A stretch of DNA of 64,000 bases from Membranipora membranacea (GCA_914767715.1 OU612066.1:12777001-12841000); one strand, 5' to 3'; counted from the first letter of the stretch, positions 51,201 to 63,103 are shown. Numbers and translations: made by a program. The notes: a model not told the origin generated them from the letters alone.

Positions 51201-54161
51201 ATCGTCTACTGGGCTTTGGTTGGCACCCAGGTGTGCGCCGACCTGCCTGCAAACAGAGAGCAACCTGGCGCAGATATTGTGGCCTGGCCACTAAGGCAAC
51301 GAATTTCGCCGCCTATGCTCCGGGATGTGGCTCGTGACAAGACATCTGATTTAATTCAACCTTCAATTTTAATCTGATGTAATAATGCTATAATACATAA
51401 ATATCATAAGAAGGAACAAGTCTTGAGACACAAAGGTAATCCTCAGGTTTTGATATTCTAAAATTACATTGCCTTTAAATCCTTTGGAAAAGATAAACAA
51501 GGCACAACAGTAACAAATTCTTTCCCTGTAATGAAACACAGAGACTGCAATACACTGGTTGTTTACAAATAAGATTTTCTTGAGGGATTAGAAAATTTAC
51601 TCTGAGAAAACAATGTCTGTAATTGCTCTAACTGATATCTTCATCCAGCAGAGGTCTCAATTGTACTTGGATTGTTTCAATGCACTGCGTGAAGAATTGC
51701 TTCCAATTTTGTTTGGAGGCCATCTCAGATTTGTTGTTTATTGAGGCAGCCCACCTGTTTGGCTAACCGAATCCTCAAAAGTAACAACATTATAACTTGT
51801 TGCAGTATAGATGCAGTCCCAGGGCACGATTTTTAAACAAATGTACAAATTCAACTGTTACATGAATGCTGTCAATGGTTATTTCAGGACTGCAATTCCT
51901 TAATGGTGATAGATACACCAAGATCGAACATACAGAAACCAGCTCACTGAAAATGCAGCAGAATATTTCACATAGAATATCATGTGTGTTATTAAGGGTG
52001 AGCCCTCCAGACACACAGTTATCATAATCCTATACGCATCCAGCATAGTTACATTAGTGTTTTTCAATAATAAAAATATTGGGATGACATTCGAGTAAAA
52101 TTTAAGCTCAAACATTTGGGTGTAGTTTGAAAATGCTATCATTGAACATTATCCACTGAAAAAGCCAAATCCAAACCATGTTTCGGAATATTAATAATAT
52201 TAATTATTTTGAGGTCTATAGTCATTCTGATAGAATTTGATGGGTGACTGATGGGTCACCACATCTATACTGAAAACTTATATCAACCAACAGAAATATT
52301 CTTTTGTTTAAGTTCAGTATAGCATCTCCATTGTCATTTGTAAATTGCTCCACTCCTTTGATAAAAGGCAATTAGAATTTGTTTGAAACTGTACACAATG
52401 GCATAGAAACTACAAATATATAGGCTCTTTGCACTGCCTTACGCAACATTGCCACTGCACTGATGGATGAAATAAACACCGTAATGAAAAAGTAAATCGC
52501 AATTTTAAATATGTTAAAAAAATATTTCAAACATGCCCTCAAAAGCTCATTTAGATAATGTGATGAACTGATGCTCCAAAAAAAACCAGATCTCTGTGAG
52601 TTACCATGTCGAAGTGTAGTTCTGCCCAAACAGAAAAACACAAACTTGGAGATTTTTTGTCAGATTTGGAGTTTTTTGCAGAAAGAGATAAATGAATAGT
52701 TAGCTGATTGACTAACGATCCAGGTGACCAAATGTGGTTATTCTGAATTAAAAACTGTAGGAAGGAGATAGCTTTTGGAAAAGTAAGGAGGAGATAACTA
52801 CAACTGAGCATTTTTGACTTTAAATAACTGAGTAGTGTCTTTTTCTTTTATTTGGTTGTTATTTCGAACATAACAACTTTTATTTATGCCTTTCTTGATA
52901 ATATAAAACAATAAAACACTATGAAACAAATCCATAAATCAATGAATATTTTATTAGAGACTGCACTATTAGTCAGGTGACTGTCACATGGTCATACAGT
53001 AGAGATGGCACCCTCTACTAGGGACAGCCAATCACATACCATTTCACATAGCAAATCACATAAACATCTATAAACTTAAATTATTTGAGGATTGAGGAGT
53101 TCTTAAAATCAAGTAAGTATTCCTAAATTGAGTGATTACTGTTTATAAGGCTATGACTGAGCTGCTGTTCCAGGATTGAGTTCAGTGCTTGCTATATATC
53201 ATTAGGTAGTAAAGTACAATCTGGCCTGGCATTGACTCTCTCCCTCCCACCAGCCAATCAGAGCCAACACAATGGCTAGCCTTTTTAAATACAATGATGA
53301 ATTACTGATTTCCAGATAAAGCTGTGCGTGCACCAGTGATGCAAAGGGTTGGTTATGCACACATTAATGTGATTACTGATGGGCAATGGATGGATTCCTA
53401 TGAGAAAGACAGTCCCCAGGAGAGGGCAGAAGTATATTCATCTTCAATAAATCTAGATGAGATGTGGCTTGAGGTTGATCTGAGGAATGATCACCTCATA
53501 TGTGCTGTTAATATTTACATCAGACCTGGTAAATATGCAGATATTCTTGTTTTTATCCTTGTGGATTAAATAAATCATTATAATTTCCAGTTGACAGTAT
53601 ATAGCCATTTTGACTAAATTCATAGAACAACCTCATTTTTGCCGACTTGTCCATACCGAAATTTCTGAAGGTGTCAGTCTCATAAGTGGAAGGGTAGAGG
53701 CATGAAAAATGTATCATAATTATACTTGGCAGAAGTTGACGGAGAGTCTTTGTACATTTGCTTGAACTGCTGAATTATTACCTGATACAAATATAATATT
53801 CTGATTCATTCAAGGTCAAAGAAGAAGAGAGATGAGAGTTTCTGTATACGGTGATGACGATTCATATTCCGATGACAAAGAGTGCGGATACCATGCAGGA
53901 GATCTTGCCTCACCATGGCAGCTTATTGAATGCCACACACCAATGTGTGGCCGGTATGTCAGAGCTGATCTGTACTGGGTCGAGTCAAGCATTACTAGAC
54001 TTATGAATTCTATGAATTCCTTATTTATGGCTATTAATTTGTGTTCAACTAACTATTTCCTTCTTCGAAATCAGTATAATTGTGTTTTTTGTTGGCAACA
54101 GTATTTTGTAGGGCACTTCATAGATATACACTGTAACCGTGGGAGTTGTGCTTGGTGTTAG
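48215..54161 (+). CDS. secreted PAN/apple-like plus fucolectin-type lectin-like protein (3 exons, 3' end uncertain)
   Basis: Exons 48215-48524, 53316-53528 and 53815-54161 join in phase 1 through GT/AG introns (289 residues as drawn). Exon 1 has a signal peptide (MVFKLLSVIFFVLAMFKATG) and a short domain with three Cys in the arrangement ECTADNVCTGFEFNEATQKC plus GC. This is like a compact PAN/apple fold, with one NTT sequon. Exons 2-3 resemble the fucolectin/F5-8C galactose-binding family: an ITDGQW-like opening, MWLEVDLRNDHLICAVNIYIRPG, MRVSVYGD, then ECxxxxxxCGRYVRADLYW. The family usually ends with a strand containing L(x)LCEVEVY, which I do not see. The frame instead runs into MNSMNSLFMAIN and stops at 54161. 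Either exon 3 has a donor I have missed (a GTATGT lies inside the CGRYV codons near 53952) or the gene is truncated. A SINE sits just downstream. Confidence 0.7.
48860..49364. mobile_element. hAT-like element with 8-bp target-site duplication
   Basis: The left end CAGGGGCGTATATT and the right end AATATACGCCACTG form a 14-bp inverted repeat with one mismatch. Both flanks are CATCAGAA (48852-48859 and 49365-49372). It is 505 bp with no transposase frame, in intron 1 of the PAN/fucolectin-like gene. A GC-rich hairpin (about 48930-48995) and a tRNA-like segment (about 49150-49225) lie inside. Confidence 0.85.
49150..49225 (-). mobile_element. tRNA-derived segment nested in the hAT-like element
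   Basis: On the minus strand there is an A box in AGCTCAGTGTGTAGAGCG and a B box in GGGTTTGAATCCC, with tRNA-like spacing. The 5' acceptor side (CTTTTAA) does not pair well with the 3' side, so it is a tRNA pseudogene or SINE head rather than a working tRNA gene. Confidence 0.6.
49522..49698. repeat. 24-bp perfect inverted repeat pair
   Basis: Positions 49522-49545 and 49675-49698 are exact reverse complements (ATTAAGTGTGCTG outward). About 129 bp lie between them. The right arm is part of the tandem repeat below. A small inverted-repeat element is likely. Confidence 0.75.
49666..49773. repeat. 52-bp tandem duplication
   Basis: The unit running from GGAGTTGTCTTCTTATAAAC to CATTTTAACCT occurs twice in a row, with one difference (GCC versus GAC). 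It contains the right arm of the inverted repeat pair. Confidence 0.9.
53241..53272 (+). repeat. CCAAT-containing dispersed repeat, copy 2
   Basis: CTCCCTCCC then CCAGCCAATCAGAGCCAACACA matches the minus strand of 8097-8133. It ends about 45 bp before exon 2 of the PAN/fucolectin-like gene, so it is intronic. Confidence 0.5.
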
Positions 54162-54225
54162 GCGTCTGGTAATCGATGTTATAGCATTGACAAAGCCCGC
54201 TTTTGTTCTAAAACTGTGTTCATGA

Positions 54226-54423
54226 GGAGAGGTATACACCCGAGAGTGCTGGGGGCTGGAACAATCAACAATGAAAGCTCCCCCAGTGGGGCTCGAACCC
54301 ACAACTCCTGCGGCACTAATCGCCTGGCAGTGAATAGCAAGCGCGCTTACCGATTACGCCATCCGATTGCGCCATCTCACCATCCTTGGGATGGTGAGAT
54401 GGCGCAATCGGATGGCGCAATCG
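54226..54423 (-). mobile_element. tRNA-derived SINE with 21-bp perfect target-site duplication
   Basis: The flanks 54205-54225 and 54424-54444 are identical over 21 bases (GTTCTAAAACTGTG start, ATGA end). On the minus strand the element has a tRNA-like head, a B box (GGGTTCGAGCCCC, about 54288-54300) and the tail CGGGTGTATACCTCTCC. The same family lies at 3240-3406. The 5' end is unusual: the first bases are present twice in inverted orientation (about 54361-54423), built on GGATGGTGAGATGGCGCAAT. The long duplication without decay indicates a young insertion. Confidence 0.92.
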
Positions 54424-56799
54424 GTTCTAAAACTGTGTTCATGATATATCTACCGCTTTATCTAATAAGCTTTCTTTCTGACTGCGAGTCATTGCTTTCC
54501 ATACAATGGTGAAAGCATTTCACCAGTTTACTGTCACTGGTCACCCAGATATTGCAAGGGTCACATCTCTCAGCCAAGAGCTCTAATCCATGTTGCAAGT
54601 GCTTCTGACTTTTATATTGCATGTCCACTTTGTCTTCTGTGGTATCAGATATTTCATTTTCAGTTGCATTTTCAGACATTCTATTATCATTTTTGGCATT
54701 CTAATTTTAGCCAGATGTGATCCTTACTAGTCGACATTTATAGTTGCTCACTTACTATCGGATTTTCTATTCCCCCATAATGTGTGAGTTTGTATCAATC
54801 GTAATTTTCAATGTTAAATTTGTATGCCATGTAATACCATAACTCAATACAGAGCCATTATGATCTTGTTTTTTTGCATAATTTCAATCATGTTGTAAAC
54901 ATACTATACCTTTAACACATGTCTTGTAACGCAGCAATCCAAGTTACAGGATTACCAGATGACTGGAGATGTTTAATATAATCATTAGCACTCTACTACC
55001 TGCGTCATTCACGGGATAAACTTTAACTATTCGAAACATACACAGTTCTGAATATTCGACAGTATAACAAGTAAAAGAATTATCGCCTTGTACTACCCAA
55101 AGTTTTTAATATTCATTGTTTTTTTCCATTTTTATTTGTGATTAAAAATTGCTGATTAAGATTACAAAACTATAATAATTGATACCAAAGAATGTTGGTT
55201 GGAAAAATTCTTTTATGTAGGTCAAAACTGGGACTAAAAGTCACATCTGACGGGCTTAGAGTTATCATTGAAAAACATATTGAGTTTTCATCACCGTTTG
55301 AGGAAAACATTCAACCTTCTCAAAGGAGCAGAACGCTGTTATATCTTTCATATTTGTTTTGACAGCACATATCTACCTACTTCAACCACCCAGTGCCATT
55401 AAACCAAATAAAAATGTACATATATATATACCCAAGAGGATGATTTTTAGCATGGGAGAAAGCTAGCTCGCTCTGAAGTTATTGAGTTATTTATGTCTCT
55501 GCTGTTAGCTCACATGGAATGACTTATTATCCTAAAAAATTTAGCAGCCTTGTTTTTGTATTTTTCGATATTATAAATAAATTATATGATCATATCGATG
55601 GTGCCACAGGACAGTTTTCTAAGCTCAAATCTGAGCCTGTGTTCATAGTTGCCCTCTCTTTATTTGGGTACTCTTTAGTCCATGCAGCGTAAGAAAAAGG
55701 GGCCGAAATGGGCTATGACATCAAATATCCTGGCACATGACATTCTTGCATTTGGAGACATTGACAATCGGTTGAGAACATAATTGCTCCTAACTGTGAG
55801 GGAATTACCATGATCGATTGGTGTGTAACATATTCAGCTACGTTGTTGAAGATCGAGAGAGTTTTAATTACGATCCGATCATTATAGCACTGTAAATTCC
55901 TAAACTGACTCTGCTGATGGATTTTTGAAAGCTGATTCTCTTTTTTCAAAAGAAAATAAGATATGAAAAAATGTGGGAATACAATAATTTTGACTACTAA
56001 TTCTCATCGCTGAGTTCAGTTTTTAGTCAAATTAAAGTGTCAAGATGTGTGCCATAATGATTTTCTAGTGTATTATAAATAAATAGATCATAAATCATCT
56101 TGCTTTACGCTATGAAATATGGCTCAATGTAGCCTGTCTTGAAACACGCTAGGCTCGGTAGGCTTAGTTCGGTGTTTCGTGATGTCAAAAGTTATTAGGA
56201 GGTAAATTTGAGCATAGCAAATTGGTAAAAGTGAGTCACATTAAAATTGTTTTTATTTATTTGTTTAAAGAGGTTTTCTAGAAAGTTTACAGATAACAGA
56301 GTAGTTAAAAAGTAACTTGTTGACCTGTATTTGTCCATATTAATATTCCCAAATAAAACCCCTGTAGATAGACCACCGTTTCTTTATAATTAATGCTTGA
56401 TCTGAATTGCAGTCCATCTTTAAGGCATGGTTCCAATGCTTTCATTGGGATAAGATTGAGTATTCATAGACATAAATATAATAAGGTCACAATCATTATG
56501 TACATGATAAAAAATTATTATATTGGCTCAAAAATTAGTTATCAAATATCAATGATAATGATTCTTGGTCTGCATTGTTTTTGCAAGCTATCTGTCAATG
56601 GTCGATTTTGCCTTATATGGATAACGAACAATGGCAGAGCTTGAAGTCGGCCAAAATCAATTTTCAGCAGGACTAGTTCTTTAACATGTAAGGACTTCTC
56701 CGCAGCAAACTGAAATCAATCCTATTCCCACCAAGTAAAAAAGCTGCCAAAACTAATTTGCTTTTCCTAAAAGTAAAAGTTTTAAAGTCCTACGCGCCA

Positions 56800-57000
56800 A
56801 AGGTGGTGCACAGGGATTAATCATAATTAGTATTTGCTATTGACAAGCAACACCATTGGATAATGAGTGTATTGCCACGCCTAGTTACACCTATTTTAGT
56901 CCAGTCCAGTCCACGTGGCATTTGAGGTTTGCAGAAATCGAGCTTGCATGTTTCAAGTGTTTTCTCAAGTGCTCAAGGGTGTTATGCAAGAAATCAAGCA
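56800..57000. repeat. dispersed repeat shared with 47609-47760
   Basis: A diverged copy in the same orientation, starting GGTGGTGCACAGGGATTAATCAT and including CCAGTCCAC, TCTCAAGTGCTCAAG and GTTATGCAAGAAAT. Confidence 0.6.
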
Positions 57001-58628
57001 ACACCTGTGCCCTTGCAGCTTTGCAGCTGACTGCAATGTTTATGTGATGTTGAAAGGAAGCGACCTGCTATTCCACTGTATAACAGGGCCGTAGATTACA
57101 AAAAAACGGTAGGGAGGCAAAGGTCCGAGGCGAGTCCATTGCATCACCAGTAACCTCCTCCCCAAGAAACTTAAGCCATGTAATAAGCAACTGGAAATCC
57201 CAGAGGAGCTGATTCTGACATGGATTATTGAAATAGAGTGTTTTTAGGCCAATGTATTTAGCTATCTAGGGGAGGCAGTGGCTTTCTGCCTCACCTTTAA
57301 CTACGATCCTGTACAATAAATAGTGTAAACTAATTCTAACTATCGTAGAGGTATAATTGTAATAATCTTTGACACAATGATAATCAAAATAATCTTGCAG
57401 AAATGAAAGTGAATTAGAGAGATGCTGCTGCATTACCTTCCTCTAGAAAAAGTGTTGTTACGGAAAAATTTGCGGTACAAATCTTTAATGGTATGCGTTA
57501 CATTAGAGGCCTATGGGCAGATGAAGATAAATGCAAAAGACGGAGGATGTCCATGGTAAAGTGAACATCCGAAGGGAAGTCATTTCGACTGTGGTGTGAA
57601 AGTGTGTGATAATCCGGCCATAGCCAACCTCCGGTCGATTGTGAGTTTTGCCGAAAAGGTCACTTTGTTTAGCCAGTTGCACTCTCACCACAGAGAAAAG
57701 TTGAAACGCACTTTCTCGCATTGTTCAAAATTTTGGTGTACAATATATTCATTATGGTCGGATCTGAAACTCAGGAAATTTGTAGTTGTTGCTCTATTGC
57801 AGCAGATGGGAATTCCCAACTACATGTAACATTCATGGAAAAGACAGGTCAAAAAAAAGTTGCATAAAGATTGTTGCGGCTAATTGGTATACTCCCAAAA
57901 AAAGTAGCCAATCTCGAGAAAAAATGATCGATAAGAATAGTGTTTATTTGTGGCCGCTTGTCTGCAACATCAATGAAAAATACTGTATTCAACAGTGCCC
58001 TTGGATAAAGCCCCTATAGCTATTTTATCCCATCTCATGTAAACTTGATTGTAGGATTTTAATAGCATATAATTGCCAATTAATGACATCAACTGTAACT
58101 AGGCACTTGAAAAAAATTGAATGCTGCTAACCCCATTTGAATTTGATATGGCTGGGTGATCGCTTTACATTGACTGGCCCTTATATACCGGTCGAGCCAC
58201 TTTAAGAGTACTAGTGCCAAAATTCATCTTGATTCACAGTTGAGTTCTGATAATTTTTGGTTGGTGATGGCACTACAGTTCATAAACCCTGAAAACCTTA
58301 ATTTGTTGTCGTGTTTAATCCATGTATATTCACAGGTTAGTTGAGGTATTTTTCATAGGCAGTGGCTCTGTCCAACTTACAGCAAATAATTAATTCCGAC
58401 AATCACAGCTACAATGATTAACTCCTAGCGAAGAATCCACAATACCTCAGACAGCCCAAATTTGATTTAATTGTGTGATAATCAAAATAAACCTGAATAT
58501 TAAACACTCTTGGTAGCTAAAAACAATGCAGCCATATTTTACTATGTAACCTTTATCAACTCTGGCAATTGTGCAGCTCCTTTTAATACTCTAGTAAGTG
58601 GTTGACAGTATAATTATGAAGGTATAAC

Positions 58629-58700
58629 ATCATGTCGTATATGTTATATTGATGACTAGGATATCATCATGTCATATATGTTATATTGATGACTAGGATA
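58629..58700. repeat. tandem duplication of about 40 bp
   Basis: The unit with ATATGTTATATTGATGACTA, preceded by ATCATGTC, occurs twice directly in tandem with one or two differences. Confidence 0.85.
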
Positions 58701-59321
58701 CTCATGGACGGTTTTAACTTTAGGACATCAGATTGTTGTTGTATTTCAGGAACCAAGCTATTGTACAAACACCACTAGACCAAAGAGTTTAAATCACTTT
58801 CGTTCGTTTCTTGTATAGTCTAATTTGAGAGGTAAAGAAAATTTTAGACTAAGGATGAAGGGTCACACAACATACTGAAGGTCTTTGGTTCACCTGCAAG
58901 TGACATTAATGCTTCATTCCGTTTGGCTGCAACTTCTCAGTATAGAGGGGCGCAGCCAACACCCTAAACTTTGAGCTTCATTTATTTGGAAATTTCTGTT
59001 ATGTTTTGTGAAGATGAGACAAGCCGCATCGTTTGAATTTTGTTGACTCTTCTGTTATATTATTTTATCAGGATTAAAAGAACGCATAGTTACATGTTAC
59101 ATAATATGTTTTTTTTTATTAAAATAAGATAAAAGTGTAAGCTCTCATATACAAAGTATAGAAAAAGATGATGTTAAACTTTAAAAATACACTCTCAACA
59201 ATTATTTCCGAGCCGAAGAGATGTAATTATATTATGAAAGAGAAAACTTAACTTATACACAAAACTTATCCCTGTGACCATATAGACAACATAAATTTAC
59301 CTGCAGCGAATCTTGGGTGAT

Positions 59322-62300
59322 TTAAAACATACCAGGTATCCAGTAGTGCCAACCTGTAAACAAACAAGAACAGTGTTACATGATCACACGTACATGCAGA
59401 TACTGGCATATGAGGGTCGAATAAACAACTAATGACTCAGAGGTAAATCATTGTCTGATAGTTGTAGCTACTACCTCTGCAAGTGTGTGTGTGGTTTTTG
59501 TTTTCATTATCAATTGGACTGATCAATTGAAGACGTAGTGGGTTAAAGGCCAGCTAAGGTTATTCGGACTTCTGTGCCTAAATGAAAGTTATGTGGGTAA
59601 GGAGTTTGTATCTATGGTAAGAAATCTTGTTGTGGTTCATCAGCTCACAGTTGCCTCCTCAAAAAGATTACGTCAAGCTACCAAGGACCCAAACAGTGAG
59701 CAAAAGACAGTCACAAACACAGGGGGAAAATTGGTGCAAACACAGAGCACAAAAGCAAAACCAACAGCCGTTGGTGTACATAAGGATATGACTAGAAAAT
59801 CAGAAAAAAAAAAAACTTCCACTGCGGGACAATCTTAAGCCATTTAGGATATATATATGACACTAATTGCCTTCCAGGGTTGGAATAATATCAATTAAGT
59901 CAATGTATTGATATATTTTTTTTGCCAATGAAAGAGGGTTTAATCCCATCAGACTGTTCTTTTAACTTCTGTTTGTTGGAAGGGAAGTTAAAATATTAGG
60001 GTTATTATTTAGTAAGGAAAATCTCCTTCCAAGGTGTGATGGTTATCTAAGTTATAAACCCCATGGTTTCTGTGAGAGTCTCAATATAATCTTATCTTAT
60101 CTAAGTCAAAGTCAAGATACAAGTCGGGTTGTTTAAAGTAATGTACTTTTGTTACCTCGGTTAATTTGTACTTACATTCTTGTTCATCCTCCCCACCATC
60201 ACAGTCTGTCTGTTTGTCACATCTCCATTTATCTGGGATACACTTAGCAGCAAATGAGTTCTCAGGATTTTCTCCATCATACTTAAGTGGACAGTAGAAC
60301 TCATCATCCTCACAATTTTCTGAGCCATTGTTGTTGAGTTGTTCATAGATGGAAGATATATTGTCTGCAAATAAAACAACGTCTTGATTAGTGTTTACTT
60401 TACTGTTCAGTGTAACTTCTGTTACAAACAAACTTCAAAAGGCAATTATACGTATATTTGTTGGTTTAGATTTGTTAAAGTTTTCCTTGTGAATGAAAAA
60501 CTTACGGCTGGAGTCAGTAGCAATATATGTACTGTTTGCCTCAGGCGAACAGTCAAGTTCATCTTCCCTTGCCATGCCACAATCACTAATTCCGTCACAC
60601 ACCCATCTACTGGGGATACACACTCCACTATTACACTGAAATTCCCCATTTTGACAATATGATCCCTCATCAACAACGGTCTCATCTGCAAAAATATCAA
60701 GTGATTGAATAAAAAGTTTTTATTACATCCTCAATAAATATCAAAATCTGACATAATACATTTTATATTATACTTTGTTGCCTAGCTTGTTTGAGTTACA
60801 TATTAGGTTATCTGATAAATTTTTGCTAAAAAACGCACAAGGCAATTGAGGTTAAAGCTATAGTTGCGCCTCCCCATATTTGGTATCACTTTGAAGGTCT
60901 CCGACTTATTAAGAGCATCATGGCAACCTCTTAGGTAGCCTCATGGACAGAACTTTTCTTAAAAACTAAGGTGGTCTCCTCTTTATTGCTCTATAAATAT
61001 GTATGAAATAAATTCAGACTATGGTGCCCTGATGTTGGGAAAAATCTTTGAAAATATGATAATTGGCATGTGTTTTGCCATAAGTTTTTACCCGATCTTT
61101 GAAGGTTAAGCAAAAAGACAAACCAGACAACTGACCTTGACATCATGAGCTGGTTTTTACTCCAAAAGAAAGAATGTATAAATACGAATCATTAGTTCGA
61201 CCATATTTTTTATTTAAATAAATACATTTCAAGGAAGCCTTCCTAAATTCTAACGTGGGACCTTCATCATCACAAAATCACATCAACGTTTCCCTTCAGC
61301 ATACGAAAACAATTTGAAAGTCACTCAATTTTTTAGAGCTCATTACCCAAAGGTTAAATGAAGGGTGTCTACATGAAGAATACAAATATTTATTAATTTT
61401 TTGAGGTTTAAACTTACAACCGGATGTCACATCATCGCACCCTGCCTCATCTTTACCACCAGAACAGTCCTCATCTCCATCACAAACCCATGCGCTATAT
61501 GGTAAACAGTCCCCATCAGTGCATGTATAACCGTCACAAGAAGCTGTATAACACACAAAACCTTCTTTTGCCTTTCTTCTTATATAGACCACAAACCACA
61601 AGATGTACTGTCGTTGATAAATGTTTAAAACAGTTTAAGCAGTCTTTCATATTTATGCCCAGAGTACTACAACCATTACATTGACCTAGTAGGCGTTGTT
61701 GTGCCTCTCACCTAAGCAGTGGCAACTTCTTAATTTTCTAAATCTTAATTTTATCAAACGAAATACAGCAATAAATATCGTAGGCTTGAGGTGTTTAAAA
61801 TAGAAACATGTAGTACTGGTTTGTATAGCTTACTAGAAAATGTTGTGGTTGTTGTTGATGGTTCAGTAGTTGGAGAGTAAGATGTTGTAGATGTAGTTGA
61901 TGTTTCTGTAAATGATGAAGACCCAGAAGCTGTCAAAAGGAAGTTGAGCAAGAATAATTATTAACAAAGAGAGCCATAAAAGGTTGTTAGATTTTGATGA
62001 ACATTGCGTGATTTACGATGATGAGATCCAATGATTGTATATAATGCGGTTTTTTCACTTCACTTCTTGTCTAGTAACTAACAGCCACACACCAATTCAT
62101 CTTCGCCATCTTCACAATCATTCATATTATCGCACACTGAATGGTACGGAATGCACCCTCCGTTGAAACATGTGTATTCATCACATCCCACTATGTATAA
62201 AAGAGGAAACAGTATGTCATCATGGTTTCTCTAAACCCATGTATATATTTAGAATGTGTAGGCCTATATCACGCCAGAGCATCATAAATTGGTAATTTGA

Positions 62301-62696
62301 ATAAAACGAGATTTCATTTCTAACCTCAAACACTCAATGTGAATGGATCGAGGAAGGAAGCTTCAACTGGATTCATTGGACTGAAGGAAAAAGTAAATGT
62401 GTACATGCTGTCAGCAAAATGTTTTATGTGTCATTTAATTACAAGAAAATAGTTGTGATGATAAACGACTAGTGATAACATTGTCATACAGAGCCTTTTC
62501 TGTGGTCACGACATGCAATTGAAACTATGCATTTTAGTTGGTTTCTTACTTTCAGTAGTTGTTGAAGCTGTTGATGTAGACTCTGTTGATGTTGAAGATG
62601 ACATGAAAAATGGTCCACTCATTGTTGGGTCGATGAATGTTATCTCAGTAGGTGTTACGTCAGTTGTAGATTCTATCTCTGAGGATGGAAAAGGAT
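59322..62696 (-). CDS. LDL receptor class A repeat protein with Ser/Thr-rich linkers (partial, 5' end unresolved)
   Basis: Exons, 5' to 3': 62696-62550, 62190-62083, 61929-61834, 61543-61418, 60685-60506, 60364-60176, and probably 59353-59322. Every internal junction is phase 1 with GT/AG. The order is: Ser/Thr linker ([18 protein letters not shown]), LDLa 1 (ending [16 protein letters not shown]), Ser/Thr linker, LDLa 2 ([16 protein letters not shown]), LDLa 3 (CDGISDC then EDELDC), LDLa 4 ([16 protein letters not shown], with an insertion between its first Cys pair). Each repeat keeps the calcium-cage acids of the DxSDE type. LDLa domains bind calcium and protein ligands at the cell surface or in secreted proteins. 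The last exon adds about ten residues (WHYWIPGMF, stop). If the intron is kept instead, the frame runs on to a stop near 60081. No signal peptide or membrane helix was found, so the 5' end lies upstream of 62696, possibly beyond the window. Confidence 0.8.
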
Positions 62697-63012
62697 CTGT
62701 CATGATATGAAATTTTATGACTGATAGAATGAATATATATATAAGTATAGGCCCCATATATATAAATCAGTTTTGTTTGGAGATCAATTCAGTTGGACAC
62801 ATGAAACCATGCTCAAACAAAACTAAATTTAAAAAAAAATCAAGTTAATTTGCTAGACATATTATTGTATACAAGGGCCGATCTATTGAAAGTTTGTTTG
62901 TCTGTTATAAAGTGGTGGTGGCAGGGGTGATTGTCGTAGAGTGATTGAGTTTATTGACTTGTATAATGTAGTTGATGATAAAAACACCCAAATACTATAT
63001 GAAAACCGACTG

Positions 63013-63103
63013 CCTTCAATTGAGCATGGTTTTTCCAAACAATAGCAATATTGTTAAGGTTTCCAGTGGAAAACACAGTGAAAGATGGGTTATCCTGCAC
63101 TGC
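63013..63103 (-). CDS. candidate CUB-like exon, unplaced
   Basis: After an acceptor-like TTAATGCAG, the minus strand encodes QDNPSFTVFSTGNLNNIAI then VWKNHAQLKAVGFHI. This resembles the last strands of a CUB domain (STGN, then hydrophobic strand, then GF plus aromatic or hydrophobic). It could be an upstream exon of the LDLa gene, since CUB and LDLa often co-occur. However, the available donors (GTATTT, GTGTTT) do not give the phase-1 end that the next exon needs, so an intermediate exon would be required. Weak evidence. Confidence 0.25.

Larger units (their letters stand above)
54162..59321. other. intergenic, repeats only
   Basis: No exon is recognised in these 5 kb apart from possible missed 3' exons of the fucolectin-like gene. 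Short frames (54458-54679 minus, 55713-55949 minus, 56393-56644 plus, 57596-57829 plus) have no family likeness. It holds a SINE (54226-54423), a dispersed repeat (56800-57000), a GCCTGTCTTG-motif fragment near 56133, and a 35-bp tandem duplication (about 58629-58700). Confidence 0.5.

Noticed and set aside
54458-54679. Minus-strand 73-codon frame downstream of the fucolectin-like gene
   Set aside because: Composition is protein-like (two Cys, acidic N-terminus), but I found no supporting splice sites, neighbours or family resemblance.
59593-59838. Plus-strand 81-codon frame, Lys/Thr-rich
   Set aside because: Low complexity ending in an A run, no splice signals and no family likeness. It lies within the last intron of the minus-strand LDLa gene.
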